Of a stretch of DNA of 6,363 bases, positions 1-6,314 are shown piece after piece. The stretch comes from Weeksellaceae bacterium (GTDB lineage: Bacteria; Bacteroidota; Bacteroidia; Flavobacteriales; Weeksellaceae): assembly GCA_028694715.1 (NCBI GenBank), contig JAQVKJ010000084.1:1-6363 (forward strand). Reading direction: 5' to 3'. Positions within the stretch are counted from its first letter, which is position 1, and every line of letters starts with the position of its first letter. The notes under the pieces are model-generated. The model made no database searches. It had not been told where the DNA came from and saw only the letters and a program-made list of their open reading frames with translations. The position numbers and the translations under genes were made by a program.

Positions 1-71
1 AATTTTTTGCTTACAAAATATTTAGATTATTAAAATTTAAATATCCTACAACAAAAAATGTTCAAAACCGG

Positions 72-105
72 AAAATAAAAAAATGCCTCCTAAATCAGAG
101 GCATT
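72..105 (-). terminator. Intrinsic (rho-independent) terminator of the T9SS-sorted protein gene
   Basis: A perfect 8-bp inverted repeat (AATGCCTC at 82-89 pairing with GAGGCATT at 98-105) encloses an 8-base loop. Read on the minus strand, the stem runs straight into seven consecutive T (83 down to 77), one A and four more T. This is a classic stem plus U-tract terminator. It starts 24 bases after the TAA at 129-131, the stop reached when the frameshift in the upstream gene is corrected. That spacing supports 129 as the original gene end. Confidence 0.88.
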
Positions 106-128
106 CCATAAAAAAATTTGTATTTGTC

Positions 129-182
129 TTATTTCACGACAATTTTCTTGGTCTGAACTTGTTTACCTGATTGGATTTTCAC
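129..182 (-). other. Out-of-frame remnant: the lost C-terminal end of the T9SS sorting domain
   Basis: Reading the minus strand from g182 as GTG AAA ATC gives VKIQSGKQVQTKKIVVK followed by TAA at 131-129. This is the typical end of a type A T9SS sorting domain: a short turn, a Q-T/K strand and a terminal V-V-K. The preceding frame ends GVYM-stop at 179. Restoring one base between 184 and 182 (AT-N-GTG, giving Ile-Val) joins GVY to VKI and yields a 307-residue protein ending 24 bases before the terminator. The evidence for a frameshift is therefore direct. Whether it is genuine or a sequence error cannot be decided here. Confidence 0.8.
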
Positions 183-1051
183 ATGTAAACCCCTGCTGGA
201 AGTGCAGAAACATTGATTTGAGCATCCACCGAATTCGGGTTCAGTCTCAGTACCTGCTGACCCGATGTGTTGAATACAGCGATGTTGTTGATGTTTGATT
301 TGGAGGATACATTCACCAAGTCTTTTGCTACGGTAGGATATACTGAAATATCGGTTACATCCATATCGCTCACACCCATGTTGAATTCACCTTCGTAGAA
401 TTGGATGTTATCAATCCACATAAAATTAATTGGCGCAGCCGAATAAAAATCAAAACCATTCAGTTTTCCTTGAAAGGTCGGATCGTCTCCAAAAGGAATG
501 TCCACTCCAAAAGTGATTTCTGTACCGTTCATGAACAATCTAACGATGTTCATATCCAAATCATGCTCAATGGCAAAAGCAATCCACTCTTCTTCCACAT
601 AGGAAAAATTATAGTCTGTACCTGCTGTAACGAAATGAAAAGTCCCCGGATCAGCTTCGTTGCCTGCAGTAGGTAGAATTCCGATATACGACTGGTAAGC
701 CCAATTACCGGTTGACCCCAAAGCACCTAAATCATGCTGGGCATTAAAATAACCGGAACTACCGAAATCAATGAAAAAGTCCATTGTAAAAGTCCACATC
801 CCGCCAGTTTTCATACTGGTATCCAAAATCGCATCCTGAATCTGATCATTCCCGATAAATCCTGACTGAGTTCCCTCAGAAGCCCGTTCATCAGTAACAA
901 TAATGTTCTCAGGTCCGTCCGCCATACTCCAGTTGGTCCAATGACCACCAAAATATGGCCCCAACGGATAATCTTCAAATCCGTCAGTCATTTGCGCATT
1001 TGCAGTCAAGCCAAAAATCAGAGCTCCTGCCAAAAAATAAATTTTCTTCAT
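179..1051 (-). CDS. Secreted LamG/jelly-roll-like protein with T9SS type A sorting domain, frameshifted at its C-terminus
   Basis: The ATG at 1051 is chosen over the in-frame GTG at 1060 because it puts a standard signal peptide at the N-terminus: MKK, a hydrophobic core, then a TANAQ cleavage region around residues 17-20. As read, the protein has 290 residues. Residues about 25-225 are rich in aromatic and acidic residues and Gly, with an acidic FEDY near the start, a W-x-F-x-I-E-H strand and an R-L-F-M-N-G-T-E strand. These resemble concanavalin A-like/LamG jelly-roll domains that bind or cleave glycans, but I see no catalytic motif, so function is unknown. Residues about 235-290 form a Por secretion tail domain (ISVYP start, VFNTSGQQV strand, LPAGVY end). 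The family normally continues with about 17 residues ending in a basic K-x-V-V-K. Here a TGA follows GVYM directly, and the missing tail lies in another frame (129-182), which indicates a single-base loss. As read, the product lacks the end of its secretion signal. The gene stands alone, with its own -7 element at 1080-1087 and a terminator at 72-105. Confidence 0.83.
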   Translation of the reverse strand: MKKIYFLAGALIFGLTANAQMTDGFEDYPLGPYFGGHWTNWSMADGPENIIVTDERASEGTQSGFIGNDQIQDAILDTSMKTGGMWTFTMDFFIDFGSSGYFNAQHDLGALGSTGNWAYQSYIGILPTAGNEADPGTFHFVTAGTDYNFSYVEEEWIAFAIEHDLDMNIVRLFMNGTEITFGVDIPFGDDPTFQGKLNGFDFYSAAPINFMWIDNIQFYEGEFNMGVSDMDVTDISVYPTVAKDLVNVSSKSNINNIAVFNTSGQQVLRLNPNSVDAQINVSALPAGVYM

Positions 1052-1079
1052 AGTAATCACATTTTATTTTATTAACAAA

Positions 1080-1087
1080 CAAATATA
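1080..1087 (-). promoter_or_regulatory. Bacteroidota -7 promoter element for the T9SS-sorted protein gene
   Basis: The minus strand reads TATATTTG here, an exact match to the TAnnTTTG -7 consensus used by the Bacteroidota primary sigma factor. It lies 28 bases upstream of the ATG at 1051, which would give a leader of roughly 20 bases. I see no clear TTTG -33 element about 19-21 bases further upstream, only a T-rich run at 1109-1101. The call rests on the -7 match and its position. Confidence 0.5.
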
Positions 1088-1176
1088 TTAATTTTTTGCT
1101 AAAAAAAAATATTATTACTTCGAACGAATCAATTTACCGAATCTATGATTTAATGAGTTATTCAATCTAATTTTTT

Positions 1177-1184
1177 TAACTTTG
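1177..1184 (+). promoter_or_regulatory. Bacteroidota -7 promoter element for the E1 alpha-beta gene
   Basis: TAACTTTG exactly matches the TAnnTTTG -7 consensus. It ends 18 bases before the ATG at 1203, implying a very short untranslated leader. The element contains the TTG at 1182, the alternative in-frame start, so that TTG would lie upstream of the transcription start. This favours ATG 1203. No convincing -33 element is seen at the expected distance. Confidence 0.55.
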
Positions 1185-1202
1185 CTCAATACTCAAAAAG
1201 AT

Positions 1203-1748
1203 ATGCAAACAGAAACAGAAAACAAATTATCATTTGAACAGTTTAAAAAAAGAATATTAGACGATTATAGAATTTCTGTCATGTCAAGAGAAGCCAGTCT
1301 GATAGGCAGAAAGGAAGTATTGACCGGGAAAGCAAAATTTGGAATTTTCGGAGACGGAAAGGAGATCCCTCAACTCGCCATGGCAAGGGTTTTTAAGAAC
1401 GGCGATTTTCGTTCCGGATACTATCGCGACCAAACTTTTATGATGGCCATCGGGCAGTTGACTGTTACAGAATTTTTTGCTCAACTTTATGCAAACACAG
1501 AACCGGGAAAAGACCCTGCCTCAGGCGGAAGACAAATGAATGCTCATTTTGCCACCCGTTCACTCAATGAAGACGGCTCATGGAAACCACTCAGCAAACA
1601 AAAAAACTCGAGTGCCGACATCTCCCCAACCTCAGGGCAGATGCAACGACTTCTCGGATTGGCACAGGACTCCAAATTCTACAGAGAAAACCCAGATGCA
1701 GATACTGAACAAAATTTTTCGTTAAACGGAAACGAAATCGCATTTTGA
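1203..1748 (+). CDS. E1 alpha-beta, N-terminal fragment (alpha part before the stop)
   Basis: This 181-residue open piece begins at ATG 1203. A TTG at 1182 is in frame but lies inside the -7 promoter element and was rejected. The region upstream of the ATG is A-rich with no clear Shine-Dalgarno sequence, as is usual in Bacteroidota. The fragment contains the alpha-subunit N-terminal helices, the FGIFGDGKEIPQLAMA segment, the conserved YRDQ substrate/cofactor region and the SADISPTSGQM segment that precedes the ThDP site. It ends at ...GNEIAF, where homologues continue G-T-I-G-D. On its own it lacks the Mg-binding aspartate and all of the beta part, so it should have no E1 activity. Confidence 0.8.
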   Translation: MQTETENKLSFEQFKKRILDDYRISVMSREASLIGRKEVLTGKAKFGIFGDGKEIPQLAMARVFKNGDFRSGYYRDQTFMMAIGQLTVTEFFAQLYANTEPGKDPASGGRQMNAHFATRSLNEDGSWKPLSKQKNSSADISPTSGQMQRLLGLAQDSKFYRENPDADTEQNFSLNGNEIAF

Positions 1749-1823
1749 ACCATTGGCGATTCCAGTACTTCAGAAGGACCCTTTTGGGAAACCATCAATG
1801 CCGCCGGTGTACTACAGGTTCCC

Positions 1824-3626
1824 ATGATAGTCTCAATATGGGACGATGGATACGGAATTTCAGTCCCCAATAAATACCAGAGCACAAAATCAAGCCTGAG
1901 TGAGATGCTGTCTGGTTTCCAAAGATCTGAAACCGAAAGAGGATTTGAAATATTCACAGTTAAAGCATGGGACTATCCGGCATTGGTTTCGACCTATGAA
2001 AAAGCCGAAAAAATCGCAAGAGAAGAACATGTGCCCTGTATTGTTCATGTTCAGGAATGCACCCAGCCACAAGGACACTCAACTTCGGGTTCGCACGAAA
2101 GATACAAATCAAGTGAAAGACTACAGTGGGAAAAGGATTTTGACGGTATTTCAAAATTTAAAGAATGGATTCTCAAATTTGATACCGGTGAACAAATCCT
2201 GGCCACAGAAGAAGAAATCAACACAATTGAAGAGGAAGCGAAAAGAGAAGTAAAAACACTTCAGAAACAAGCTTGGGCAGAATACTTGAACCCATTGAAT
2301 GAAATCAGAAATCAAGCCTTGGCATTGCTCGAAAAAACAGCCGCAGAAAGCCCAAACAAAACATTTATTGAAGATGAAATAAAAACATTAAAAACCAAAG
2401 ATATTCCATTTAAAAAAGACACTTACAGCACCGTGAGGAAAATTTTCAGAATCACCAGAGGTGAAAATTCATCCGCACTGAATGAACTGAAAAACTGGTG
2501 GGAATCACAATTAAAAAAAGAAGAAGATGCGTATTCATCTCATCTCTACAGTCAGTCAAAATGGAGTGCCCTCAAGGTTGAAAAAATTGACCCCATTTAT
2601 CCCGAAAACCCCAAAATGATAGACGGACGAGTCATCGTTCGTGATAACTTTGACAAAATTTTTGAAAAACACAACAATGTACTTGTGTTTGGTGAAGATT
2701 CAGGGAAAATCGGAGATGTCAACCAAGGATTAGAAGGTCTTCAACAAAAATACGGTGAATCCAGAGTCTCAGACACTGGTATCCGGGAATCCACCATTGC
2801 CGGACAGGGAATTGGAATGGCAATGCGAGGACTCAGACCAATTGCCGAAATTCAGTACCTTGACTATATTTTGTATTGTATTCAAATTCTGTCAGACGAT
2901 GCAGCTACAATACAGTATCGTTCAAAAGGTGGACAAAAAGCTCCGGTCATCATCAGAACCCGTGGCCACAGACTGGAAGGAATATGGCATTCCGGCTCAC
3001 CCATGGGTGGAATCCTTAATCTGGTGCGAGGCATGTTTGTCCTTGTCCCCAGAAACCTGACCAAAGCTGCAGGCTTCTATAACACCATGCTCCAAAGCGA
3101 TGATTCAGCAATTATTGTTGAAAGTCTGAACGGATACCGATTAAAGGAAAAAGAACCCGCCAATCCGGGCGAATATACAGTGCCTGTGGGCGAAGTAGAG
3201 GTAACAAAAGAAGGAAGTGAAGTTACGCTTGTTACATACGGTTCCACTTGGAGAATAGTCTCAGAAGCCGCCGAGGAACTCGAGAAACTGGGCATCAACG
3301 CAGAAGTAATTGATGTTCAGTCACTGCTCCCCTTTGATGTGAAACATGACATTGCAAAGAGCATTCAAAAAACCAACCGTCTGGTGATTATCGATGAAGA
3401 TGTGCCAGGTGGTGCATCCGGGTTTATACTTCAACAAATTCTGGAGGAACAAAATGGTTATTTCTATCTGGACAGCCAACCGTTGACCATCACCGCCAAA
3501 GCACACAGACCGGCTTATGCAAGCGATGGTGATTACTTCTCAAAACCTTCCGTTGACGATATCATTGAAAAGGTATATGAATTAATGAGAGAAGCAAAAC
3601 CGGAGAAATATCCGAAAATCATCTAA
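1824..3626 (+). CDS. E1 alpha-beta, C-terminal fragment (rest of alpha, linker and beta)
   Basis: This open piece is in the same frame as the upstream fragment. Its first ATG is at 1824, but the homologous coding sequence resumes immediately after the TGA, from 1749. The 25 codons between, TIGDSSTSEG...LQVP, are plainly E1 alpha. ATG 1824 is an internal methionine (VPMIVSIWDDGYGIS) with no ribosome binding site ahead of it, so independent initiation is doubtful. Starting there would drop the ThDP/Mg motif (G185-D186...N199 in full-gene numbering). The piece holds the alpha C-terminal half (TQPQGHSTSGSHERY), the helical linker and a complete transketolase-like pyrimidine-binding plus C-terminal beta domain ending KPEKYPKII. 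Confidence 0.8.
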   Translation: MIVSIWDDGYGISVPNKYQSTKSSLSEMLSGFQRSETERGFEIFTVKAWDYPALVSTYEKAEKIAREEHVPCIVHVQECTQPQGHSTSGSHERYKSSERLQWEKDFDGISKFKEWILKFDTGEQILATEEEINTIEEEAKREVKTLQKQAWAEYLNPLNEIRNQALALLEKTAAESPNKTFIEDEIKTLKTKDIPFKKDTYSTVRKIFRITRGENSSALNELKNWWESQLKKEEDAYSSHLYSQSKWSALKVEKIDPIYPENPKMIDGRVIVRDNFDKIFEKHNNVLVFGEDSGKIGDVNQGLEGLQQKYGESRVSDTGIRESTIAGQGIGMAMRGLRPIAEIQYLDYILYCIQILSDDAATIQYRSKGGQKAPVIIRTRGHRLEGIWHSGSPMGGILNLVRGMFVLVPRNLTKAAGFYNTMLQSDDSAIIVESLNGYRLKEKEPANPGEYTVPVGEVEVTKEGSEVTLVTYGSTWRIVSEAAEELEKLGINAEVIDVQSLLPFDVKHDIAKSIQKTNRLVIIDEDVPGGASGFILQQILEEQNGYFYLDSQPLTITAKAHRPAYASDGDYFSKPSVDDIIEKVYELMREAKPEKYPKII

Positions 3627-3629
3627 ATC

Positions 3630-3662
3630 AACTTTTCCAAAGTTCAAAACTTCGGAAAAGTT
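3630..3662. terminator. Hairpin in the convergent gap between the E1 gene and the CDF transporter gene
   Basis: AACTTTTCC (3630-3638) pairs with GGAAAAGTT (3654-3662). Inside it, after one A/C mismatch, AAGTT (3640-3644) pairs with AACTT (3648-3652) around a three-base loop. The 14 paired positions make a stable stem 3 bases after the E1 TAA. Neither strand has a proper T-tract directly after the stem (ATCTCGG on plus, GATTTAG on minus), so it is not a canonical intrinsic terminator. Its place between two convergent genes suggests a bidirectional transcript end or 3'-end stabiliser. Confidence 0.5.
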
Positions 3663-3698
3663 ATCTCGGACAAAAAGCATCCAAAAGTTGGTTCGTTT

Positions 3699-4577
3699 TC
3701 AAAACACCTCTAAGATGTCAGGCTCAGTATGCACCAATACATCAGCAACTTCTGGGAGTTGCCGTTGAATTTCATCTTTTAGTTCGTGTGCAATTCTGTG
3801 TCCTTCCATCACCGAAATGTCTCCTTTTACAATCATGTGTAAATCTACATAATAGACCATCCCCATTTTTCTGACATGGCATTTTTCGGTGTCAATGACA
3901 CCGGGAACTTTCAGGGCGATTTGACGAATTTCTTCAATCAAATCATCATACAACTGTTCATCCGAAATCTCTCCCCAAACCGGTCTGAAAATCCTGTAAG
4001 CATTGTAGGCAATAATGAATGAAGCGAAAAGCGCAGCCCAGTCATCGGCGGATTCAAAACCTTTGCCAAAAATCAAAGCAATTGAAATTCCGATAAAAGC
4101 CAAGACAGAAGTAATTGCGTCGCTGCGGTGGTGCCAAGCATCGGCCAACAGCGACTGGCTGTTGGTTTCCTTGCTTTTTCTTTTGACATACTGGAAAGAC
4201 AATTCTTTGAAAATGATAATCCCGGTCAGCACAATCAGCGTAAATTCCTTGGGTGCTTCATGGGGTGTTCTGATGTTTTGAATGCTTTCGTAAGCAATAA
4301 CCGTGGCCGAAATTAGCAGAAATCCAACGACCGAAAAGGTGGAAAGTACTTCCACCCGACCATGTCCGTAGGGATGATTGTCGTCGGGAGGTTTGGTCGA
4401 AGCCTTCAATCCAATCAAAACCAAAAGTGATGAAAAGACATCGGCAGTGGATTCAATTGCATCGGCAATCAACGCGTAGGAATTCCCAAAAACACCTGTA
4501 AGCCATTTGATTGCAGCCATCGTTAAATTAAGTAAAATGCTGTAAACCGAAGTTCTTATTGCTTTATGGGAATCCAT
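3699..4577 (-). CDS. Cation diffusion facilitator (CDF) family metal cation transporter
   Basis: This 292-residue inner-membrane protein would export divalent metals (Zn, Fe, Mn or Co class) in exchange for protons. Six membrane segments are apparent at about 10-30, 35-56, 78-98, 111-128, 143-172 and 178-196. The family loop HPYGHGRVE lies at 68-76. The transport-site residues are E42 and D46 in TM2 (ADAIESTADV) and H149 and D153 in TM5 (DAWHHRSD), lining up with D45/D49 and H153/D157 of E. coli FieF (YiiP). The cytoplasmic dimerisation domain (about 210-288) has VPGVIDTEKCHVRKMG, a DLH strand, H260 and H283-x-E-P-D, the sort of His/Asp ligands that bind regulatory zinc. Length and architecture are normal and the gene looks intact. 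The start is the ATG at 4577, which gives a normal N-terminus. It lies 67 bases from the pruA stop on the same strand, with a terminator in between and no obvious promoter of its own. The metal specificity cannot be read from the sequence. Confidence 0.92.
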   Translation of the reverse strand: MDSHKAIRTSVYSILLNLTMAAIKWLTGVFGNSYALIADAIESTADVFSSLLVLIGLKASTKPPDDNHPYGHGRVEVLSTFSVVGFLLISATVIAYESIQNIRTPHEAPKEFTLIVLTGIIIFKELSFQYVKRKSKETNSQSLLADAWHHRSDAITSVLAFIGISIALIFGKGFESADDWAALFASFIIAYNAYRIFRPVWGEISDEQLYDDLIEEIRQIALKVPGVIDTEKCHVRKMGMVYYVDLHMIVKGDISVMEGHRIAHELKDEIQRQLPEVADVLVHTEPDILEVF

Positions 4578-4585
4578 CTATTTTT

Positions 4586-4621
4586 AAAAAATCCTGCCAG
4601 AACCAAACGGCCTGGCAGGAT
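4586..4621 (-). terminator. Intrinsic terminator between pruA and the CDF transporter gene
   Basis: A perfect 10-bp inverted repeat, ATCCTGCCAG (4591-4600) with CTGGCAGGAT (4612-4621), encloses an 11-base loop. On the minus strand it is followed by a run of T (4590-4586) and then AAAAATAG. It starts 23 bases after the pruA stop at 4645, a standard terminator position for pruA. The T-tract ends only 8 bases before the CDF start codon at 4577, so the hairpin also occupies the CDF leader and could act as an attenuator or limit ribosome access. Confidence 0.85.
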
Positions 4622-4644
4622 GTGTTGAAATAATAATATATCGC

Positions 4645-6276
4645 TTAATCTTCACCCATAAAAGGATATCTGTAATCCTTTGGCGGAACAAAATTTTCTT
4701 TGATGGTTCTCACAGAAACCCAACGCATCAAATTCATGGCTGAACCGGCTTTGTCATTGGTTCCGGAAGCTCTGGCACCACCAAACGGTTGCTGTCCGAC
4801 AACCGCACCGGTCGGTTTGTCGTTGATATAAAAGTTCCCGGCAGAATTTTCTAACATTCGGGTGGCTTTTACAAGCTCGTATCTGTCTTTTCCAAACACA
4901 GCACCGGTCAGTGCATATTCAGAAGTCTGGTCAAGCAACTCAAGTGTTTTTTCCCAGTCTTTGTCCTCATACACATAAAGGGTCAGTATTGGGCCAAAGA
5001 TTTCTTCCACCATACTTTCATATTTCGGATTGGTGGTTTTGATGACGGTTGGTTGAACAAAATAACCTACTTTGTTGTCGCATTTCCCACCGAAAATCAC
5101 TTCTGCTTCTTTTGATTTATTGGCTCTGTCTATGTATCCTTTGCATTTTTTGAATGAAGCTTCATCGATAACGGCATTCACAAAATTGGTGAAATCGTCG
5201 GGTGCGCCCATTTTGATTTCGCTGAGCATTTTGCCCATTTCTTTTTCAACTTTCGGCCAAAGACTTTTGGGGATATAGGCTCTGGAAGCCGCCGAACATT
5301 TCTGTCCTTGGAATTCAAAAGCACCACGAACCAATCCTACGGCTACCTCTTTGGCATCGGCAGATTTATGTGCTATCACAAAATCCTTTCCGCCGGTTTC
5401 GCCTACGATTCTCGGATAGGTTTTATGGGTGGTGATATTTTCACCGATTTGTTTCCATATTGATTTGAACACCGATGTCGAACCAGTAAAGTGAACACCT
5501 GCAAAATCGGGGTGTTCTATACATATTTTTGCAGTTTCGGCTCCGCCAGTCAGTACCATATTGATAACCCCATCCGGCAATCCGGCTTCTTTGAAAATTT
5601 CCATCAGGACTTGGGCTGAATAAATCTGAGTTGTGGAAGGTTTCCAAACCACCACATTGCCCATCAGTGCCATGGATGCCGGCAAATTTCCTGCAATAGA
5701 TGTGAAATTAAAAGGAGTAATTGCAAAAGTAAAACCTTCCAATGGTCTGTATTCAACTCTGTTCCAAATTCCTTCAGAAGATATGGGCTGATCTGAATAA
5801 ATCTGGGTCATGTATTCCACATTGAATCTGAAAAAGTCAATCAGTTCGCAGGCAGAATCGATTTCAGCTTGGAATGCGTTTTTAGATTGTCCAATCATGG
5901 TGGCGGCATTCAATTTGGCTCTATAAGGTCCTGCCAATAAATCTGCTGCTTTCAAGAAAATTGAAGCTCTTTGTTCCCAGGGCATGGCCGTCCAGTCTTT
6001 TCGGGCTTTCAGAGCTGCATTGATGGCTGCTTTCACATCGTCGCCGGTTCCTTTGTGGTAATGGCCCACTGTGTGTTGGTGATCGTGCGGCGGATGAATC
6101 GCCACTTTGTTGCCGCTTTTTATTGCTTTGCTTCCGATATATTGCGGAATTTCAATCACCTGATTGTACATTTTTTTGTAAGTAGCGAGCAGTTCCTCGC
6201 GTTCAGGTGTACCCGGTGCATAAGACAAGACCGGCTCATTCATCGCAAATGGTATCTGATAAATTCCTTTTGGCAT
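4645..6276 (-). CDS. pruA: L-glutamate gamma-semialdehyde dehydrogenase (1-pyrroline-5-carboxylate dehydrogenase)
   Basis: This 543-residue cytoplasmic enzyme oxidises L-glutamate 5-semialdehyde (in equilibrium with 1-pyrroline-5-carboxylate) to L-glutamate with NAD+, the second step of proline breakdown. It belongs to the long monofunctional group within the aldehyde dehydrogenase superfamily, and the length is typical. Visible motifs, in order: a His-rich segment HPPHDHQHTVGHYH (61-74); TPFNF with the oxyanion-hole N190; VVWKPS with K212; the NAD-binding FTGST (263-267); the general-base E293 in VGETGGKD; the catalytic C327 in FQGQKCSAASRAY; EEIFGP (424-429); and substrate-end NFYINDKPTGAVVGQQPFGGARASGTNDKAG (481-511). 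All key residues are present and the frame is intact. The ATG at 6276 gives the usual N-terminus (MPKG...NEPVLSYAPGTPER). No proline dehydrogenase (putA/prodh) is in the window. The gene has its own -7 element and a strong terminator. A bifunctional PutA is excluded by length. Confidence 0.96.
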   Translation of the reverse strand: MPKGIYQIPFAMNEPVLSYAPGTPEREELLATYKKMYNQVIEIPQYIGSKAIKSGNKVAIHPPHDHQHTVGHYHKGTGDDVKAAINAALKARKDWTAMPWEQRASIFLKAADLLAGPYRAKLNAATMIGQSKNAFQAEIDSACELIDFFRFNVEYMTQIYSDQPISSEGIWNRVEYRPLEGFTFAITPFNFTSIAGNLPASMALMGNVVVWKPSTTQIYSAQVLMEIFKEAGLPDGVINMVLTGGAETAKICIEHPDFAGVHFTGSTSVFKSIWKQIGENITTHKTYPRIVGETGGKDFVIAHKSADAKEVAVGLVRGAFEFQGQKCSAASRAYIPKSLWPKVEKEMGKMLSEIKMGAPDDFTNFVNAVIDEASFKKCKGYIDRANKSKEAEVIFGGKCDNKVGYFVQPTVIKTTNPKYESMVEEIFGPILTLYVYEDKDWEKTLELLDQTSEYALTGAVFGKDRYELVKATRMLENSAGNFYINDKPTGAVVGQQPFGGARASGTNDKAGSAMNLMRWVSVRTIKENFVPPKDYRYPFMGED

Positions 6277-6314
6277 GGTTATAATTTTTTAAATGTTTTT
6301 TGAAATTTGAGTTA

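Larger units (their letters stand above)
1203..3626 (+). pseudogene. Fused 2-oxo acid dehydrogenase E1 alpha-beta gene interrupted by an in-frame TGA
   Basis: Across 808 codons including the final TAA, this is a single reading frame with one interruption: TGA at 1746-1748 (codon 182). The product would be the thiamine-diphosphate (ThDP)-dependent E1 of a branched-chain or related 2-oxo acid dehydrogenase complex, which decarboxylates the 2-oxo acid and passes the acyl group to the E2 lipoyl domain in the cytoplasm. Alpha part: residues 1 to about 365, with YRDQTFMMAIG (about 75-85), GRQMNAHFA, and the ThDP/Mg motif G185-D186 through N199. A charged helical linker follows at about 366-471. Beta part: 472-807, with FGED (E498), TGIRE (E529), GMAMRGLRP, GHRLEGIWHSGSP and VIDEDVPGGASG. 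The fused layout of about 800 residues matches flavobacterial homologues I recall, where the interrupted position reads A-(W/F)-G-T-I-G. TGA therefore most simply replaces GGA (one G-to-T change). No E2 or E3 gene is in the window. Candidate explanations are a sequencing error, a true nonsense mutation, or stop readthrough. Confidence 0.85.

Noticed and set aside
1..11. Repeated AATTTTTTGCT at 1-11, 1090-1100 and 1471-1481
   Set aside because: It is an 11-base A/T-rich word. One copy is simply Phe-Phe-Ala coding inside the E1 gene, and there is no regular spacing, so chance is the best explanation.
61..74. His-rich stretch at PruA residues 61-74, considered as an unusual metal site
   Set aside because: The numbers here are protein residues. 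From memory, a similar PHDH-x-H segment is common in bacterial PruA of this group, so it is not a special feature of this copy.
83..298. 71-residue plus-strand open frame
   Set aside because: It begins inside the terminator hairpin and is antisense to the sorting-domain coding region. No family resemblance or promoter is seen.
401..676. Plus-strand open frame within the T9SS gene
   Set aside because: It is a shadow of the coding strand, with no recognisable protein features.
1052..1060. GTG at 1060 as the start of the T9SS-sorted protein
   Set aside because: It would add three residues before a canonical MKK signal peptide start. ATG 1051 is the normal choice.
1182..1202. TTG at 1182 as the start of the E1 gene
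   Set aside because: It lies inside the TAACTTTG -7 element and so would precede the transcription start. The ATG at 1203 fits better.
1746..1748. Reassignment of UGA to glycine (as in some candidate-phylum bacteria) or selenocysteine
   Set aside because: The CDF gene ends at a natural TGA (3699-3701), and reading through it gives non-homologous sequence. Tryptophan uses TGG throughout. The family residue at the E1 site is Gly, not Cys/Sec. A global code change is therefore not supported.
5971..6303. 110-residue plus-strand open frame antisense to the pruA 5' end
   Set aside because: It overlaps the highly conserved pruA N-terminus and promoter. Its Cys/Phe/Val-rich composition is typical of an antisense shadow.
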